A model generated the notes under the pieces. That model did not search any database, had not been told where the DNA came from, and was given only the letters and a program-made list of their open reading frames with translations. Source: ATX-6F1 sp943369485 (GTDB lineage: Bacteria > Cyanobacteriota > Cyanobacteriia > PCC-6307 > Cyanobiaceae). From it: 64,000 nt of DNA. How positions within the stretch are numbered: position 1 is the stretch's first letter; every line of letters starts with the position of its first letter. The DNA lies in assembly GCA_943369485.1 (NCBI GenBank), contig CALRNH020000015.1:1-64000 (forward strand). Direction: 5' to 3'. A program made the translations under genes and the position numbers. Shown here one piece after another: positions 45,196 through 53,199 of this stretch.

Positions 45196-45603
45196 TCAGC
45201 GCTTGGAGAACTGAGGAGCCTTGCGGGCTTTCTTGAGACCGTATTTGCGCCGCTCCTTGGCGCGGGGATCACGGCTGAGGTGACCTTCGGTCTTGAGGGG
45301 TTTGCGGTTGTCGGGGGACAGATCGCAGAGGGCGCGGGCCGCGCCCTGCTTGATGGCATCGGCCTGGCCGGTGAGGCCGCCGCCGCGCACGTTGACCAGC
45401 AGGTCGTAGTCGTTGGACAACCCCAGGGTCTGGAGGGGGGCTTTGACCGCCGACAGGTAGCTCGGGTTGTAATTGAGGTAGTTGTCGCCTGGGCGTCCGT
45501 TGATGGTGATCGCTCCGGTGCCGGGGACCACCCGAACACGGGCAACGGCGGTCTTGCGACGACCCGTGCCCCAGTAGACGACGCGGTTGGAGGGAGTGCT
45601 CAT
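45196..45603 (-). CDS. rpsI: 30S ribosomal protein S9
   Basis: S9 is a head protein whose C-terminal tail touches the P-site tRNA. The 135-residue protein has GTGRRKTAVARVRVVPG near the start, GGGLTGQADAIKQGAARAL in the middle and the conserved basic end APQFSKR. Its ATG overlaps the rplM stop by 4 nt (ATGA), so the L13-S9 pair is translationally coupled. Confidence 0.97.
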   Translation of the reverse strand: MSTPSNRVVYWGTGRRKTAVARVRVVPGTGAITINGRPGDNYLNYNPSYLSAVKAPLQTLGLSNDYDLLVNVRGGGLTGQADAIKQGAARALCDLSPDNRKPLKTEGHLSRDPRAKERRKYGLKKARKAPQFSKR

Positions 45604-46052
45604 GAGGCTGAAGTTGCAGGATCGAGCGGGAGGAGCTTGGGTTGCTGGGCGGCGTGGGGGTGCTCGGTGCCCTTGTAGACCTTCAGCTTGCGGAACAGCT
45701 GACGACCGAGTGCGTTGTGGGGAAGCATGCCTTTGATGGCCTTCTCGACCACCCGCTCGGGCAGACGGGCATGGAGGGCTTCGAAGCTCTCGGTCTTCAT
45801 ACCGCCAGGGCGCCCGGAATGGCGGCGGTAGATCTTCTGGCTGGCTTTGTTGCCACTGACCCGGATCTTGTCGGCGTTGATGATGACGACGAAGTCACCG
45901 GTATCGAGGTGGGGAGTGAAATTGGGGTTGTTCTTACCCCGCAGCACTTGGGCCACTTCGCTGGCCAGGCGGCCGAGGGTCTGATCCGCTGCGTCCACCA
46001 GAAACCACTGGCGTTCGAGGGAATCAATCTGTGGAACGAGGGTCTTGTTCAT
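45600..46052 (-). CDS. rplM: 50S ribosomal protein L13
   Basis: L13 is an early-assembly 50S protein. The 150-residue protein starts at the ATG giving MNKTLVPQIDSLERQWFLVDA; the frame is open further upstream but unconserved. Family marks are ADQTLGRLASEVAQVLRGK, YRRHSGRPGGMK and GMLPHNALGRQLFRKLKVY. A 181-nt gap separates it from truA. That gap holds a small hairpin (GCCTTG-AAA-CAAGGC at 46182-46196) that may belong to an rplM leader or promoter. Confidence 0.97.
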   Translation of the reverse strand: MNKTLVPQIDSLERQWFLVDAADQTLGRLASEVAQVLRGKNNPNFTPHLDTGDFVVIINADKIRVSGNKASQKIYRRHSGRPGGMKTESFEALHARLPERVVEKAIKGMLPHNALGRQLFRKLKVYKGTEHPHAAQQPKLLPLDPATSAS

Positions 46053-46233
46053 CGCACCGGTGGGCCGGATCGGTAGCGCGCCATCTCGGTGGATGGGGCT
46101 GGACAGGGAGTGACGGCAGGGCACCTGGAGGCCAGGGAGCACAAACGCGTCTTTGATGACCCTACCCCTCCGCCGGCGGCGGCCTTGAAACAAGGCACGC
46201 CCAAGGATGGAGAGATGGGGGATTCGGAGGTAC

Positions 46234-47124
46234 TCAGGAGAGAAGATCGCTCACCAGCTCTGATCCATGGTTCTGCCGGCGCTCAGGGTCCGGCTGACGG
46301 GGCAGAAGCTCCGGTGGATCAGGGATTTCGAGCAGATACCGCGGTTGGCAATCGTACCACGCAGCCTTTGGGAAGACCGGCTGGGGGTAGCCCACACGCA
46401 GCAGGCAGAGGCCCTGTGGCGGCGCCGCCTCCTTGACCTCGTCCCGTGCCCGCTGGCGCCAGCGGCGTTCGAAGGCCTCCGGCTCGAGGCGGCCTTCACC
46501 CACAGCCACAAGCTGACCCATCAGCAGGCGCACCATCCCATAGAGGAAGCCGCTGGCCTGGATTTCGGTCACGATCAGATCACCCTGGCGCTCCAGGCTC
46601 ACCTCCTGAACGGTGGTGCGGGCATGGGGGCGGCTGCTGCCGGCTCGCTGGAAGGCGGCGAAGTCGTGGTGGCCGAGCAGGCCCCGCAGGCAGGCGAGCA
46701 TGGCCCGCTCCTCCAGCCTCACCTGGTAGCGGTGCCAGCTGAAAGGCGCCAGAAACAGGTTGGAGCGGCGGGAGTTGTGGATCGTGTAGCGGTAGCGCCG
46801 GTGCTCAGCGCTGAAGCAGGCGTGCCAGTCGGAGCGCACGGCAGCGGCAGCCTGGACTCGGATGCTGGGCGGCAGTCGGCCGTTGAGGGCGGCAGGCCAG
46901 CGCTGGGCGGGGATGGGACCAGCGCAGTCGAAATGGACCACCTGGGCTGCGGCGTGCACGCCAGCATCGGTTCGACCGGCGGCAAAGACCCGCGCTGGAC
47001 CATGAGGATCCAACCGAGCGATCGCCTCTTCGAGCAGCTGCTGAACACTGGTGCCGTTGGGTTGGCGCTGCCAGCCCTTGTAGGGGGCTCCGTCGTACTG
47101 AAGGCAGAGCGCGATCCTGCGCAG
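46234..47124 (-). CDS. truA: tRNA pseudouridine synthase A, non-canonical start
   Basis: TruA makes pseudouridine at positions 38-40 of tRNA. Catalytic D53 lies in FAAGRTDAGVH, and the C-terminus has the family's SGFLYGMVRLLMGQL. The N-terminal strand RRIALCLQYDG and the K-G-W-Q-R-Q-P motif are encoded upstream of the first TTG in frame (47013). No ATG, GTG or TTG lies between the rplQ stop and this region in any minus-strand frame I checked. The best starts are CTG at 47124-47122 (giving MRRIALCLQYDG, 296 residues) or CTG at 47172-47170, which overlaps the rplQ stop as CTGA. The alpha-operon end is a common place for truA. Confidence 0.85.
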   Translation of the reverse strand: MRRIALCLQYDGAPYKGWQRQPNGTSVQQLLEEAIARLDPHGPARVFAAGRTDAGVHAAAQVVHFDCAGPIPAQRWPAALNGRLPPSIRVQAAAAVRSDWHACFSAEHRRYRYTIHNSRRSNLFLAPFSWHRYQVRLEERAMLACLRGLLGHHDFAAFQRAGSSRPHARTTVQEVSLERQGDLIVTEIQASGFLYGMVRLLMGQLVAVGEGRLEPEAFERRWRQRARDEVKEAAPPQGLCLLRVGYPQPVFPKAAWYDCQPRYLLEIPDPPELLPRQPDPERRQNHGSELVSDLLS

Positions 47125-47168
47125 CGAGGGAGCCTGCTCCGGTGGCTGTGGGCTGTCGTCTTGGGTGC

Positions 47169-47519
47169 TCAGACCAGCTCGATGATCGCCATTTCAGCGT
47201 TGTCGCCGCGCCGGGGCACGGTGCGGATGATGCGGGTGTAGCCGCCGTTGCGCTCGCCGTAGCGCTCCTGGGCCTTGTCGAACAGGGCGTGCACCAGTTG
47301 CTTGTCAAAGATGTAGCCGATGGCGCGACGGCGGGCCGAGAGGCTGCCTTCCTTGGCCAGGGTGATCATGCGCTCGGTCTCGTTGCGCAAGGCCTTGGCC
47401 CTTGCCTTGGTGGTGGTCACCCGGCCTTCGCGGATCAGTTGGGTGGTCAGGCCACGGAGCAAGGCTTTGCGTTGGTCGGCGGGGCGTCCCAACAGGGGGA
47501 CTCGGCACTGGTGTCGCAT
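47169..47519 (-). CDS. rplQ: 50S ribosomal protein L17
   Basis: L17 lies near the exit tunnel. The 116-residue protein begins MRHQCRVPLLGRPADQRKAL and has LIREGRVTTTKARAKALRNE and a C-terminal YTRIIRTVPRRGDNAEMAIIELV. It follows rpoA by 38 nt, as in the E. coli alpha operon, and its stop may overlap the truA start. Confidence 0.97.
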   Translation of the reverse strand: MRHQCRVPLLGRPADQRKALLRGLTTQLIREGRVTTTKARAKALRNETERMITLAKEGSLSARRRAIGYIFDKQLVHALFDKAQERYGERNGGYTRIIRTVPRRGDNAEMAIIELV

Positions 47520-47557
47520 GGTTCTGAGGCTGGAAAAGGAAAGGATTGGGCCGCCGT

Positions 47558-48499
47558 TCAGGCGCTGGTGCGGCTCTGGGGCAGGGAGATGCCGATGCGC
47601 TCGAGCGCTTCGATCACTTCATCGGCCGACTTGGAGCCGAAGTTCTTGATCTCCAGCAGATCCTCGTAGCTGAAGCCCATCAGATCGGAGACAGAGTTCA
47701 CTTGGGCCCGCTTGAGGCAGTTGTAGGCGCGAACGGAAAGGTTCAGCTCCTCCAGGGGAATCTGGGCTTCGGCCGAAGGCTCGGGCTCCAGGCCGCCAGG
47801 CTCATCCACCAGGGTGAGGCTGGCCAGGGGTTGAAACAGGCCGATCAATTCGTTGGCCGCCTGGGCCATGGCGTCGTCAGGGGTGACCGAGCCATCGGTG
47901 TGGATCTCCAGGCGGAGGCGCTCCCGGGCGGAACCGCCTTCGCCCACGGCCGTTTCATCGACGGTGTAGTTGACGCGACGCACGGGCATGAACACCGCAT
48001 CGATCTGGAGAAGATCGATGGCACTCACATCTTCGTGGTGACGGTCGACCGGGCGGTAGCCGACACCGCGCTCGACATGAACCTCCAGCTCGAGGCTGTG
48101 GCCCTCGGCCACAGTGGCGATCACGCGTTGACCATCGATCACCTGGACCTGGGGGGAGAACTGCAGGTCGTTGGCCGTGACGGTGGCCGGACCAGTGGCC
48201 ACCAGACGACCGATCTCAAGCTCACGGCTGCGGCTGTTGACGGCGATTTCCTTGCAATTGAGCAGGATGTCGAGAACGTCCTCCCGGACACCGGGCACGG
48301 TGGCGTACTCATGGTTGACGCCGGCAATGCGAACGGCGGTGATGGCGCTGCCCTCAAGGCCCCCCATCAGGGCTCGGCGCAGGGCATTACCGAGGGTGAT
48401 CGCATGGCCCCGGTCGAGGGGGCCGATCACGAACACGCCGGTCTGGGAACGGTCGTCGGCGATCTGGTGTTCGGTCCGATCGATCTGGTACTGCAGCAC
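47558..48499 (-). CDS. rpoA: RNA polymerase alpha subunit
   Basis: Alpha assembles RNA polymerase and contacts activators and UP elements. The 313-residue protein has the N-terminal dimerisation domain (DRSQTGVFVIGPLDRGHAITLGNALRR, GVREDVLDILLNCKE) and the C-terminal helix-hairpin-helix domain (LSVRAYNCLKRAQVNSVSDL, NFGSKSADEVIEAL). I use the GTG at 48499 (MLQYQIDRTEHQIADDR), which matches cyanobacterial alpha; the frame to 48586 would add unconserved residues overlapping rpsK. Confidence 0.96.
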   Translation of the reverse strand: MLQYQIDRTEHQIADDRSQTGVFVIGPLDRGHAITLGNALRRALMGGLEGSAITAVRIAGVNHEYATVPGVREDVLDILLNCKEIAVNSRSRELEIGRLVATGPATVTANDLQFSPQVQVIDGQRVIATVAEGHSLELEVHVERGVGYRPVDRHHEDVSAIDLLQIDAVFMPVRRVNYTVDETAVGEGGSARERLRLEIHTDGSVTPDDAMAQAANELIGLFQPLASLTLVDEPGGLEPEPSAEAQIPLEELNLSVRAYNCLKRAQVNSVSDLMGFSYEDLLEIKNFGSKSADEVIEALERIGISLPQSRTSA

Positions 48500-48555
48500 G
48501 GTGCGAAGCTCGAGAAGGTGGGGGAAGCGGGCCTCGGCGGGCCGGATGTGGACGA

Positions 48556-48948
48556 TCAGACGCGGCGGCGCTTGGCTCGCCTGCAACCGTTGTGGGGCAG
48601 AGGTGTGACGTCGCGGATCAGGGTGATCTCCAGGCCGGCCACCTGCAGGGCGCGGATGGCTGTTTCACGGCCGGAGCCCGGACCGCGTACGAGCACTTCG
48701 ATCTGGCGCATGCCCTGCTCCAGGGCCCGCCGGGCTGCCGCTTCTGCGGCCGTCTGCGCGGCGAAGGGAGTGCCTTTGCGGGCGCCCTTGAAACCACTGG
48801 CACCTGCGGAGGACCAAGAGATCACTTCACCAGACGTGTCGGTGATCGACACGATCGTGTTGTTGAAGGTGCTCTGGATGTGAGCCACACCGTTGGGCAC
48901 GTTGCGCTTTGTCTTCTTCGCGCCGGATTTTTTGGCTGGCTTCGCCAT
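48556..48948 (-). CDS. rpsK: 30S ribosomal protein S11
   Basis: S11 forms the platform around the E site and the Shine-Dalgarno helix. The 130-residue protein has a basic N-terminus, GVAHIQSTFNNTIVSITD, GFKGARKGTPFAAQ and the conserved end TPLPHNGCRRAKRRRV. It sits between rpsM (75 nt) and rpoA (56 nt). Confidence 0.97.
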   Translation of the reverse strand: MAKPAKKSGAKKTKRNVPNGVAHIQSTFNNTIVSITDTSGEVISWSSAGASGFKGARKGTPFAAQTAAEAAARRALEQGMRQIEVLVRGPGSGRETAIRALQVAGLEITLIRDVTPLPHNGCRRAKRRRV

Positions 48949-49023
48949 GGAGGGGGGCCTGGGAAAGGAAAGGGGGGAGAGGGATGCCCCGATGGGGGTG
49001 GGGGTAGGGGTTTGGAGGGAGGC

Positions 49024-49389
49024 TTACTTCTTCTTGCCGGCCACCGTCTTGCGGGCGCCGCGGCGGGTGCGGGCGTTAGTGCGGGTGCGCTGACCACGGA
49101 CCGGCAGGCCCATGCGGTGGCGACGACCGCGGAGGCAGCCGATGTCCTGCAGCCGCTTGAGAGCCATGCCCTCCTGACGGCGCAGGTCACCCTCGAGGGT
49201 GAAACCCTCGGCGGCGGCGCGAAGCTTCTGGACATCGGCGTCGTCAAGGTCTTTGACGCGGATGTCTGGGCTGACCCCGGTCTTGGCCAGGATCTTCTGG
49301 GCCCGGGTCAGCCCGACGCCATAGATGTAGGTGAGAGCAATCTCGACCCTCTTGTCACGAGGGATGTCGACGCCGGCAATCCGAGCCAC
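49024..49389 (-). CDS. rpsM: 30S ribosomal protein S13
   Basis: S13 forms head-to-50S bridges and its tail touches the P-site tRNA. The 121-residue protein starts MARIAGVDIPRDKRVEIALT, with the helix-two-turn-helix YGVGLTRAQKIL and the basic RRGRHR-type stretch followed by GLPVRGQRTRTNARTRRG and a lysine-rich end. The 106-nt gap to rpmJ upstream holds two hairpins. Confidence 0.97.
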   Translation of the reverse strand: MARIAGVDIPRDKRVEIALTYIYGVGLTRAQKILAKTGVSPDIRVKDLDDADVQKLRAAAEGFTLEGDLRRQEGMALKRLQDIGCLRGRRHRMGLPVRGQRTRTNARTRRGARKTVAGKKK

Positions 49390-49417
49390 GAAAAAAACGA
49401 TCAGTTGAGCAAGGGGT

Positions 49418-49486
49418 GGCCTGGGATCAGGCCGTGGGACGCACCCGCTGGGGGGTGAACCCGCCGCCCAAGGAGGATGGCGGGTT
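49418..49486 (-). promoter_or_regulatory. Two hairpins in the rpmJ-rpsM gap (alpha-block leader)
   Basis: Hairpin one pairs GGCCTG at 49418-49423 with 49428-49433 around GGAT. Hairpin two pairs AACCCGCC at 49458-49465 with 49479-49486 across a 13-nt loop. They lie in the unusually long gap upstream of rpsM, where E. coli has the S4-binding leader. rpsD is not in this cluster, so S4 control is uncertain. Confidence 0.4.
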
Positions 49487-49495
49487 GCGGTCAGG

Positions 49496-49609
49496 TCAGC
49501 CCTGACGCTGTTTGTGCTTGGGGTTGGTGCAGATGACCATCACCCGGCCGTGGCGACGAATCACCCGGCACTTGTCGCACATTTTTTTGACTGAGGCACG
49601 CACCTTCAT
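49496..49609 (-). CDS. rpmJ: 50S ribosomal protein L36, zinc-binding type
   Basis: The 37-residue protein MKVRASVKKMCDKCRVIRRH... keeps the zinc site: C11, C14, C27 and H32 in CDKC, VICTNPKH. So it is the C+ form, in contrast to the zinc-free L31 here. It lies 46 nt after adk; infA, which is found here in many bacteria, is absent. Confidence 0.97.
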   Translation of the reverse strand: MKVRASVKKMCDKCRVIRRHGRVMVICTNPKHKQRQG

Positions 49610-49655
49610 GGTGGTGGACTCTCCGAATTTCCAAACAGCGACCCTACCATACGGG

Positions 49656-50204
49656 TCAATCCAGGGCCATGCTGATGCGCTCGGCAATGGCCTCCACTGT
49701 GCCGCTGGCTTCGACGGCAACCAGCAAACCTTGCTCGAAGTAGTGCTCGATCAGGGGCGCCGTCTGCTCGTAGTAGACCGACAGCCGGTGACGGATCACG
49801 GCTTCGTTGTCGTCGTCGCGACCTCGCCCCAGCAGCCGTTGCAGCAGCAGGTCGTCGTCGAGCTCCAGCAGCACCACCCGCTCAATCGGCTGAGCCAGTT
49901 CGGCAAGCAAGGTTTCCAGCGCTTCGGCCTGGGCGAGGTTGCGTGGGAAGCCATCCAACAGCCAGCCGCCTTGGTGGCCGCTCAGGCGGCCACGCACGAT
50001 CGCCAGCACCAACTGGTCGCTGACCAGTTCGCCCCGGGCCATGACGGCCTCGGCCTCCTGGCCCAGGGCTGTGCCGGCCTTGACTTCGGCCCGCAGCAGG
50101 TCGCCGGTGGAGAGATGCAGAAGCCCCCGGGAGGAGCAGAGGAGTTGGGCCTGGGTGCCCTTGCCGGCCCCGGGGGGGCCGAGAAAAAGAATGCGTTGGG
50201 TCAT
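49656..50204 (-). CDS. adk: Adenylate kinase
   Basis: The enzyme interconverts ATP + AMP and 2 ADP. The 182-residue protein is the short form, lacking the long LID domain. It has the P-loop GPPGAGKGTQ (9-18), LSTGDLLRAEVK, LLDGFPRNLAQAE and the RGRDDDNEAVIRHRL region. Its ATG overlaps the secY stop by 4 nt, the standard secY-adk coupling. Confidence 0.97.
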   Translation of the reverse strand: MTQRILFLGPPGAGKGTQAQLLCSSRGLLHLSTGDLLRAEVKAGTALGQEAEAVMARGELVSDQLVLAIVRGRLSGHQGGWLLDGFPRNLAQAEALETLLAELAQPIERVVLLELDDDLLLQRLLGRGRDDDNEAVIRHRLSVYYEQTAPLIEHYFEQGLLVAVEASGTVEAIAERISMALD

Positions 50205-51520
50205 TGGCGCACCATGCCTTCGTAGCGCTGGGAGATCACGTAGGTCTGGACCTGTTTGGCCGTGTCGATCGCCACACCCACCAGGATCAGCAGCGAGGTG
50301 GCGCCGAGACCCTGGAAGGTGCGGACCTGGGTTGCCCCCTCCACGGCCGAGGGGATGATCGCCACCGAGCCCAGGAAGAGGGCCCCCAGGAGCGTGAGCC
50401 GATTCTGGACCCCCGAGAGATAGAGGGCTGTCGCCGAACCCGGCCGCACCCCTGGCACGGCCACGCCACTGCGCTTGAGATTGGTGGCGATGTCCAGGGG
50501 GTTGACGGTCAGCGAGGCGTAGAAAAAGGAGAAACCGCAGATCAGGGCGAAGAACACCAGGGCGTAGAGCCAGGGGGTGCTGCTGTTGGGGTTGAGGTAA
50601 CTCGCCGCCTGGATCAGCCAGGGGGAGCGGGTGACGTTGGCAATCGTCAGAGGCAGGAAGATCACCGCCGAGGCGAAGATGATCGGCATCACGCCACCGG
50701 CGTTGAGCTTCAGGGGCAGGTAACTCTGGCGGGCCGCCACGCTGCTGGTCTGTCCCACCTGGCGCTTGGCGCTGATGATCGGGATGCGTCGGTAGCCCTC
50801 CTGCACAAAGATGATTCCGACGATCGTGATCAGGAACACCAGCACCAGCATCACGATGCCTCCCACGGTGCTGCGATCGCCGCTCTGGGCCAGCTCGATC
50901 GTGGAACCGAGGGCCTTGGGCAGGGTGGCCACGATGTTGACGAAGATCACCAGGGAGGCTCCCTGGCCGATGCCCCGTTCGGTGATCACCTCACTCACCC
51001 ACATCACCACCATCGAGCCGGTCACCAGGGCCAGGGCGGTCTGAATCACGAACACCGGTTCGCTCAGCCCAGGAAGGGCGTACTGCTTAAGGATGAGCGC
51101 GAACACCGTGCTCTGCAGGATGCCCCAGCCCAGGGCCACGTAGCGGGTGATCTGGGCGAGCTTGCGGCGTCCGGCCTCGCCTTCGTTCTTCTGCAGCTCC
51201 TCCAGCTGGGGAATCGCGGCCGTCAGCAGCTGGATGATGATCGAGGCGTTGATGAATGGCAGGATCCCCAGGGCGAACACCCCAAGGGTGGAGAGACCGC
51301 CGCCGGTGAAGATGTCGAGGAAGCCGATCAGCTGGCCGCCCCTGGAGATGAACTCCTGGAAGGCGACCCGGTCGATGCCGGGCATGGGCACGTAGATGCC
51401 CAGACGAACCATCAACAACAAGCCGAGCGTGATCAGCACCCGGTCGCGGAGACCCTTGGCCTGAACCATCTGGGTGAGGATTTCCCCGGCACTGGGGTTT
51501 CTCCCCCGGCTGATGAGCAT
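50201..51520 (-). CDS. secY: Protein translocase subunit SecY
   Basis: SecY is the channel of the Sec translocon in plasma and thylakoid membranes. The 439-residue protein has about ten membrane helices, an N-terminal RDRVLITLGLLLMVRLGIYVP, the plug region with PGID, and loops with EGYRRIPIISAKRQVG and LPLKLNAGGVMPIIFASA. The start is the ATG giving MLISRGRNPSAGEIL. A 141-nt gap with a large terminator-like hairpin separates it from rplO. Confidence 0.97.
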   Translation of the reverse strand: MLISRGRNPSAGEILTQMVQAKGLRDRVLITLGLLLMVRLGIYVPMPGIDRVAFQEFISRGGQLIGFLDIFTGGGLSTLGVFALGILPFINASIIIQLLTAAIPQLEELQKNEGEAGRRKLAQITRYVALGWGILQSTVFALILKQYALPGLSEPVFVIQTALALVTGSMVVMWVSEVITERGIGQGASLVIFVNIVATLPKALGSTIELAQSGDRSTVGGIVMLVLVFLITIVGIIFVQEGYRRIPIISAKRQVGQTSSVAARQSYLPLKLNAGGVMPIIFASAVIFLPLTIANVTRSPWLIQAASYLNPNSSTPWLYALVFFALICGFSFFYASLTVNPLDIATNLKRSGVAVPGVRPGSATALYLSGVQNRLTLLGALFLGSVAIIPSAVEGATQVRTFQGLGATSLLILVGVAIDTAKQVQTYVISQRYEGMVRQ

Positions 51521-51560
51521 GGCTTGACGGCTGTGAAGGGCTTGGGGCAGGAAAAGGAAA

Positions 51561-51608
51561 GGCCGCCCCCCGCAACATCCGCTCAAGTGGATGATGCGGG
51601 GGGCGGCC
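51561..51608 (-). terminator. Large terminator-like hairpin between rplO and secY
   Basis: A perfect 14-bp GC-rich stem (51561-51574 with 51595-51608) continues after an A-A mismatch into 5 bp (51576-51580 with 51589-51593), closed by an 8-nt loop. On the minus strand it is followed by TTTCCTTTTCC. It lies in the transcription path from the spc genes into secY, so it could cut or tune secY expression. Confidence 0.65.
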
Positions 51609-51661
51609 TGAACCCTAGGGGCTTGGTGCGGAAGGGATCACCGGGGTGCCTGAAGGGTGGG

Positions 51662-52117
51662 TCAGTCGACGATCTCCCAGCTGCCGCCCGCCGCTTCGAT
51701 CTTTTCACGGGCGCTGGCGGTGAAGGCCGCCGCCTGGACGGTGAGCTTCACCTTGAGGTCGCCGTTGCCGAGGATCTTGAGGGCATGCTTGGGACTGGTG
51801 ACCAGCCCTTCCTTGACGAGCAGATCGAGGTTCACCGTGGTGCCCGCCTTGAGCTCTGACAGCTTGGAGATGTTCACCACCGTGAACTGCTTCTGGTTGA
51901 CCAGGGGGAAGTGCTTGAGCTTGGGCAGTCGGCGGTAGAGGGGCATCTGGCCCCCCTCGAAGCCCGGGCGGGTGGGGCTGCCGGAGCGGGATTTCTGGCC
52001 GCGCATACCGAAGCCGCAGCTGGCGCCTTGGCCGGCGGCGATGCCGCGACCTTTGCGCAGTTTGCGGCGACGGGCCCCGACCTGGGGCTTGAGGGTATCG
52101 AGACGAAGGGAGGTCAT
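51662..52117 (-). CDS. rplO: 50S ribosomal protein L15
   Basis: L15 is a late 50S assembly protein. The 151-residue protein starts at the ATG giving MTSLRLDTLKPQVGARRRKL. It has the Gly/Arg/Lys-rich GRGIAAGQGASCGFGMRGQ, GFEGGQMPLYRRLPK and VKLTVQAAAFTASAREKIEA. It is 7 nt after rpsE; rpmD (L30), which lies between them in E. coli, is absent, as usual in cyanobacteria. Confidence 0.97.
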   Translation of the reverse strand: MTSLRLDTLKPQVGARRRKLRKGRGIAAGQGASCGFGMRGQKSRSGSPTRPGFEGGQMPLYRRLPKLKHFPLVNQKQFTVVNISKLSELKAGTTVNLDLLVKEGLVTSPKHALKILGNGDLKVKLTVQAAAFTASAREKIEAAGGSWEIVD

Positions 52118-52124
52118 GGCGGAC

Positions 52125-52787
52125 TCAGGAATAGATCTGCTCGAGGGAGATGCCACGCTCCTTGGCGGTCTCCTTGTGGGTGCGAAGCGCCTGGAGGGCG
52201 TCCATGGCGGCGCGGGCGTTGTTGAGGGGGGTCTTGCTGCCCAGGCGCTTGGCCAGGATGTTCTTGATCCCTGCCAACTCCAGCACCGTGCGGATCGAGC
52301 CGCCCGCGATCACCCCGGTACCGGGGGCAGCTGGACGAATCAGCACACTCGCGGCACCGTCACCACCGCGGCTGAGGGTGGGGATCGAGCTGTAACGGGT
52401 GAGGGGCACTTTCACCAGGTGCTTTTTGCCGTCGGCAACGCCTTTGCGCACGGCGCCGATGACATCACCGGCCTTGCCGACGCCCACACCCACCTGACCG
52501 CGCTCGTTGCCGACGACGACGATGGCCCGGAAACTCATCTTTTTCCCGCCCTTGACGGTTTTGGAGACCCGGCGGATCTGAACCACACGCTCCTGCCATT
52601 CGGAGTCGCGTTCCTGACCGCGTCGGTTGTCGCGGCCCCGGCCACCGCCCTTGCGGTCACCGCCCCTGCCCTCGCTGCGGCCACCGCCGCCACCGCGCCG
52701 TTGTTCCTGCTGGCCTTCGGCCGCCGCTGGAACGTCGGCCGCCGCCGGGATGTCGTTGGACTGAAGCTGGTTGTTGGTTTCGGTCAT
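52125..52787 (-). CDS. rpsE: 30S ribosomal protein S5 with an Arg-Gly-rich N-terminal extension
   Basis: S5 lies at the mRNA entry and affects decoding fidelity. The core begins near residue 64 (WQERVVQIRRVSKTVKGG) and includes FRAIVVVGNERGQVGVGVGKA and RPAAPGTGVIAGGSIR. It is preceded by about 60 residues of low complexity with repeated RGG-like units (QRRGGGGGRSEGRGGDRKGG). At 220 residues it is longer than the 167-residue E. coli protein. Such extensions occur in cyanobacterial S5; whether this part binds RNA is unknown. Confidence 0.96.
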   Translation of the reverse strand: MTETNNQLQSNDIPAAADVPAAAEGQQEQRRGGGGGRSEGRGGDRKGGGRGRDNRRGQERDSEWQERVVQIRRVSKTVKGGKKMSFRAIVVVGNERGQVGVGVGKAGDVIGAVRKGVADGKKHLVKVPLTRYSSIPTLSRGGDGAASVLIRPAAPGTGVIAGGSIRTVLELAGIKNILAKRLGSKTPLNNARAAMDALQALRTHKETAKERGISLEQIYS

Positions 52788-52801
52788 GGTGAGAGCAGGG
52801 A

Positions 52802-53167
52802 TCAGAACTGAAGGCCCGCTTCCCGGGCGGCGTCAGCCAGGGCCTTCACCCGGCCGTGGTACAGGTTGCCACCGCGATCGAAGACAACCTGCTGGATGCC
52901 CTGGGCGAGGGCGCGCTTGGCCACCAACTCACCAACGGCCACGGAGGCATCGGTGGTGTTGCTGGTGGTGAGGGCGGTGCGCAGATCCTTGTCGAGGGTC
53001 GAGGCGGCGACCAGGGTGTTCTGGGCGTCGTCGTCGATGACCTGGGCGTAGATGTGGTTGTTCGAGCGGAACACGGCCAGGCGCGGACGCTGGGCTGTGC
53101 CTGTGAGATGGCGACGCAGGCGGCGGTGCCGTTTCTGGGTCTGCTGTTTGCGGGAAATGGGGGACAT
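52802..53167 (-). CDS. rplR: 50S ribosomal protein L18
   Basis: L18 binds 5S rRNA with L5. The 121-residue protein has a basic start (RKQQTQKRHRRLRRHLTGT), then RPRLAVFRSNNHIYAQVIDD and the end FDRGGNLYHGRVKALADAAR. It is 32 nt after rplF and 14 nt before rpsE. Confidence 0.97.
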   Translation of the reverse strand: MSPISRKQQTQKRHRRLRRHLTGTAQRPRLAVFRSNNHIYAQVIDDDAQNTLVAASTLDKDLRTALTTSNTTDASVAVGELVAKRALAQGIQQVVFDRGGNLYHGRVKALADAAREAGLQF

Positions 53168-53199
53168 GGCGGTACGGGGTGGGGGCGGTCAGATCGACC

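Noticed and set aside
50204..51859. 551-codon frame opposite secY and rplO
   Set aside because: The translation is His/Gln/Asp-rich and low complexity, typical of an antisense reading of membrane-protein codons; secY is certain.
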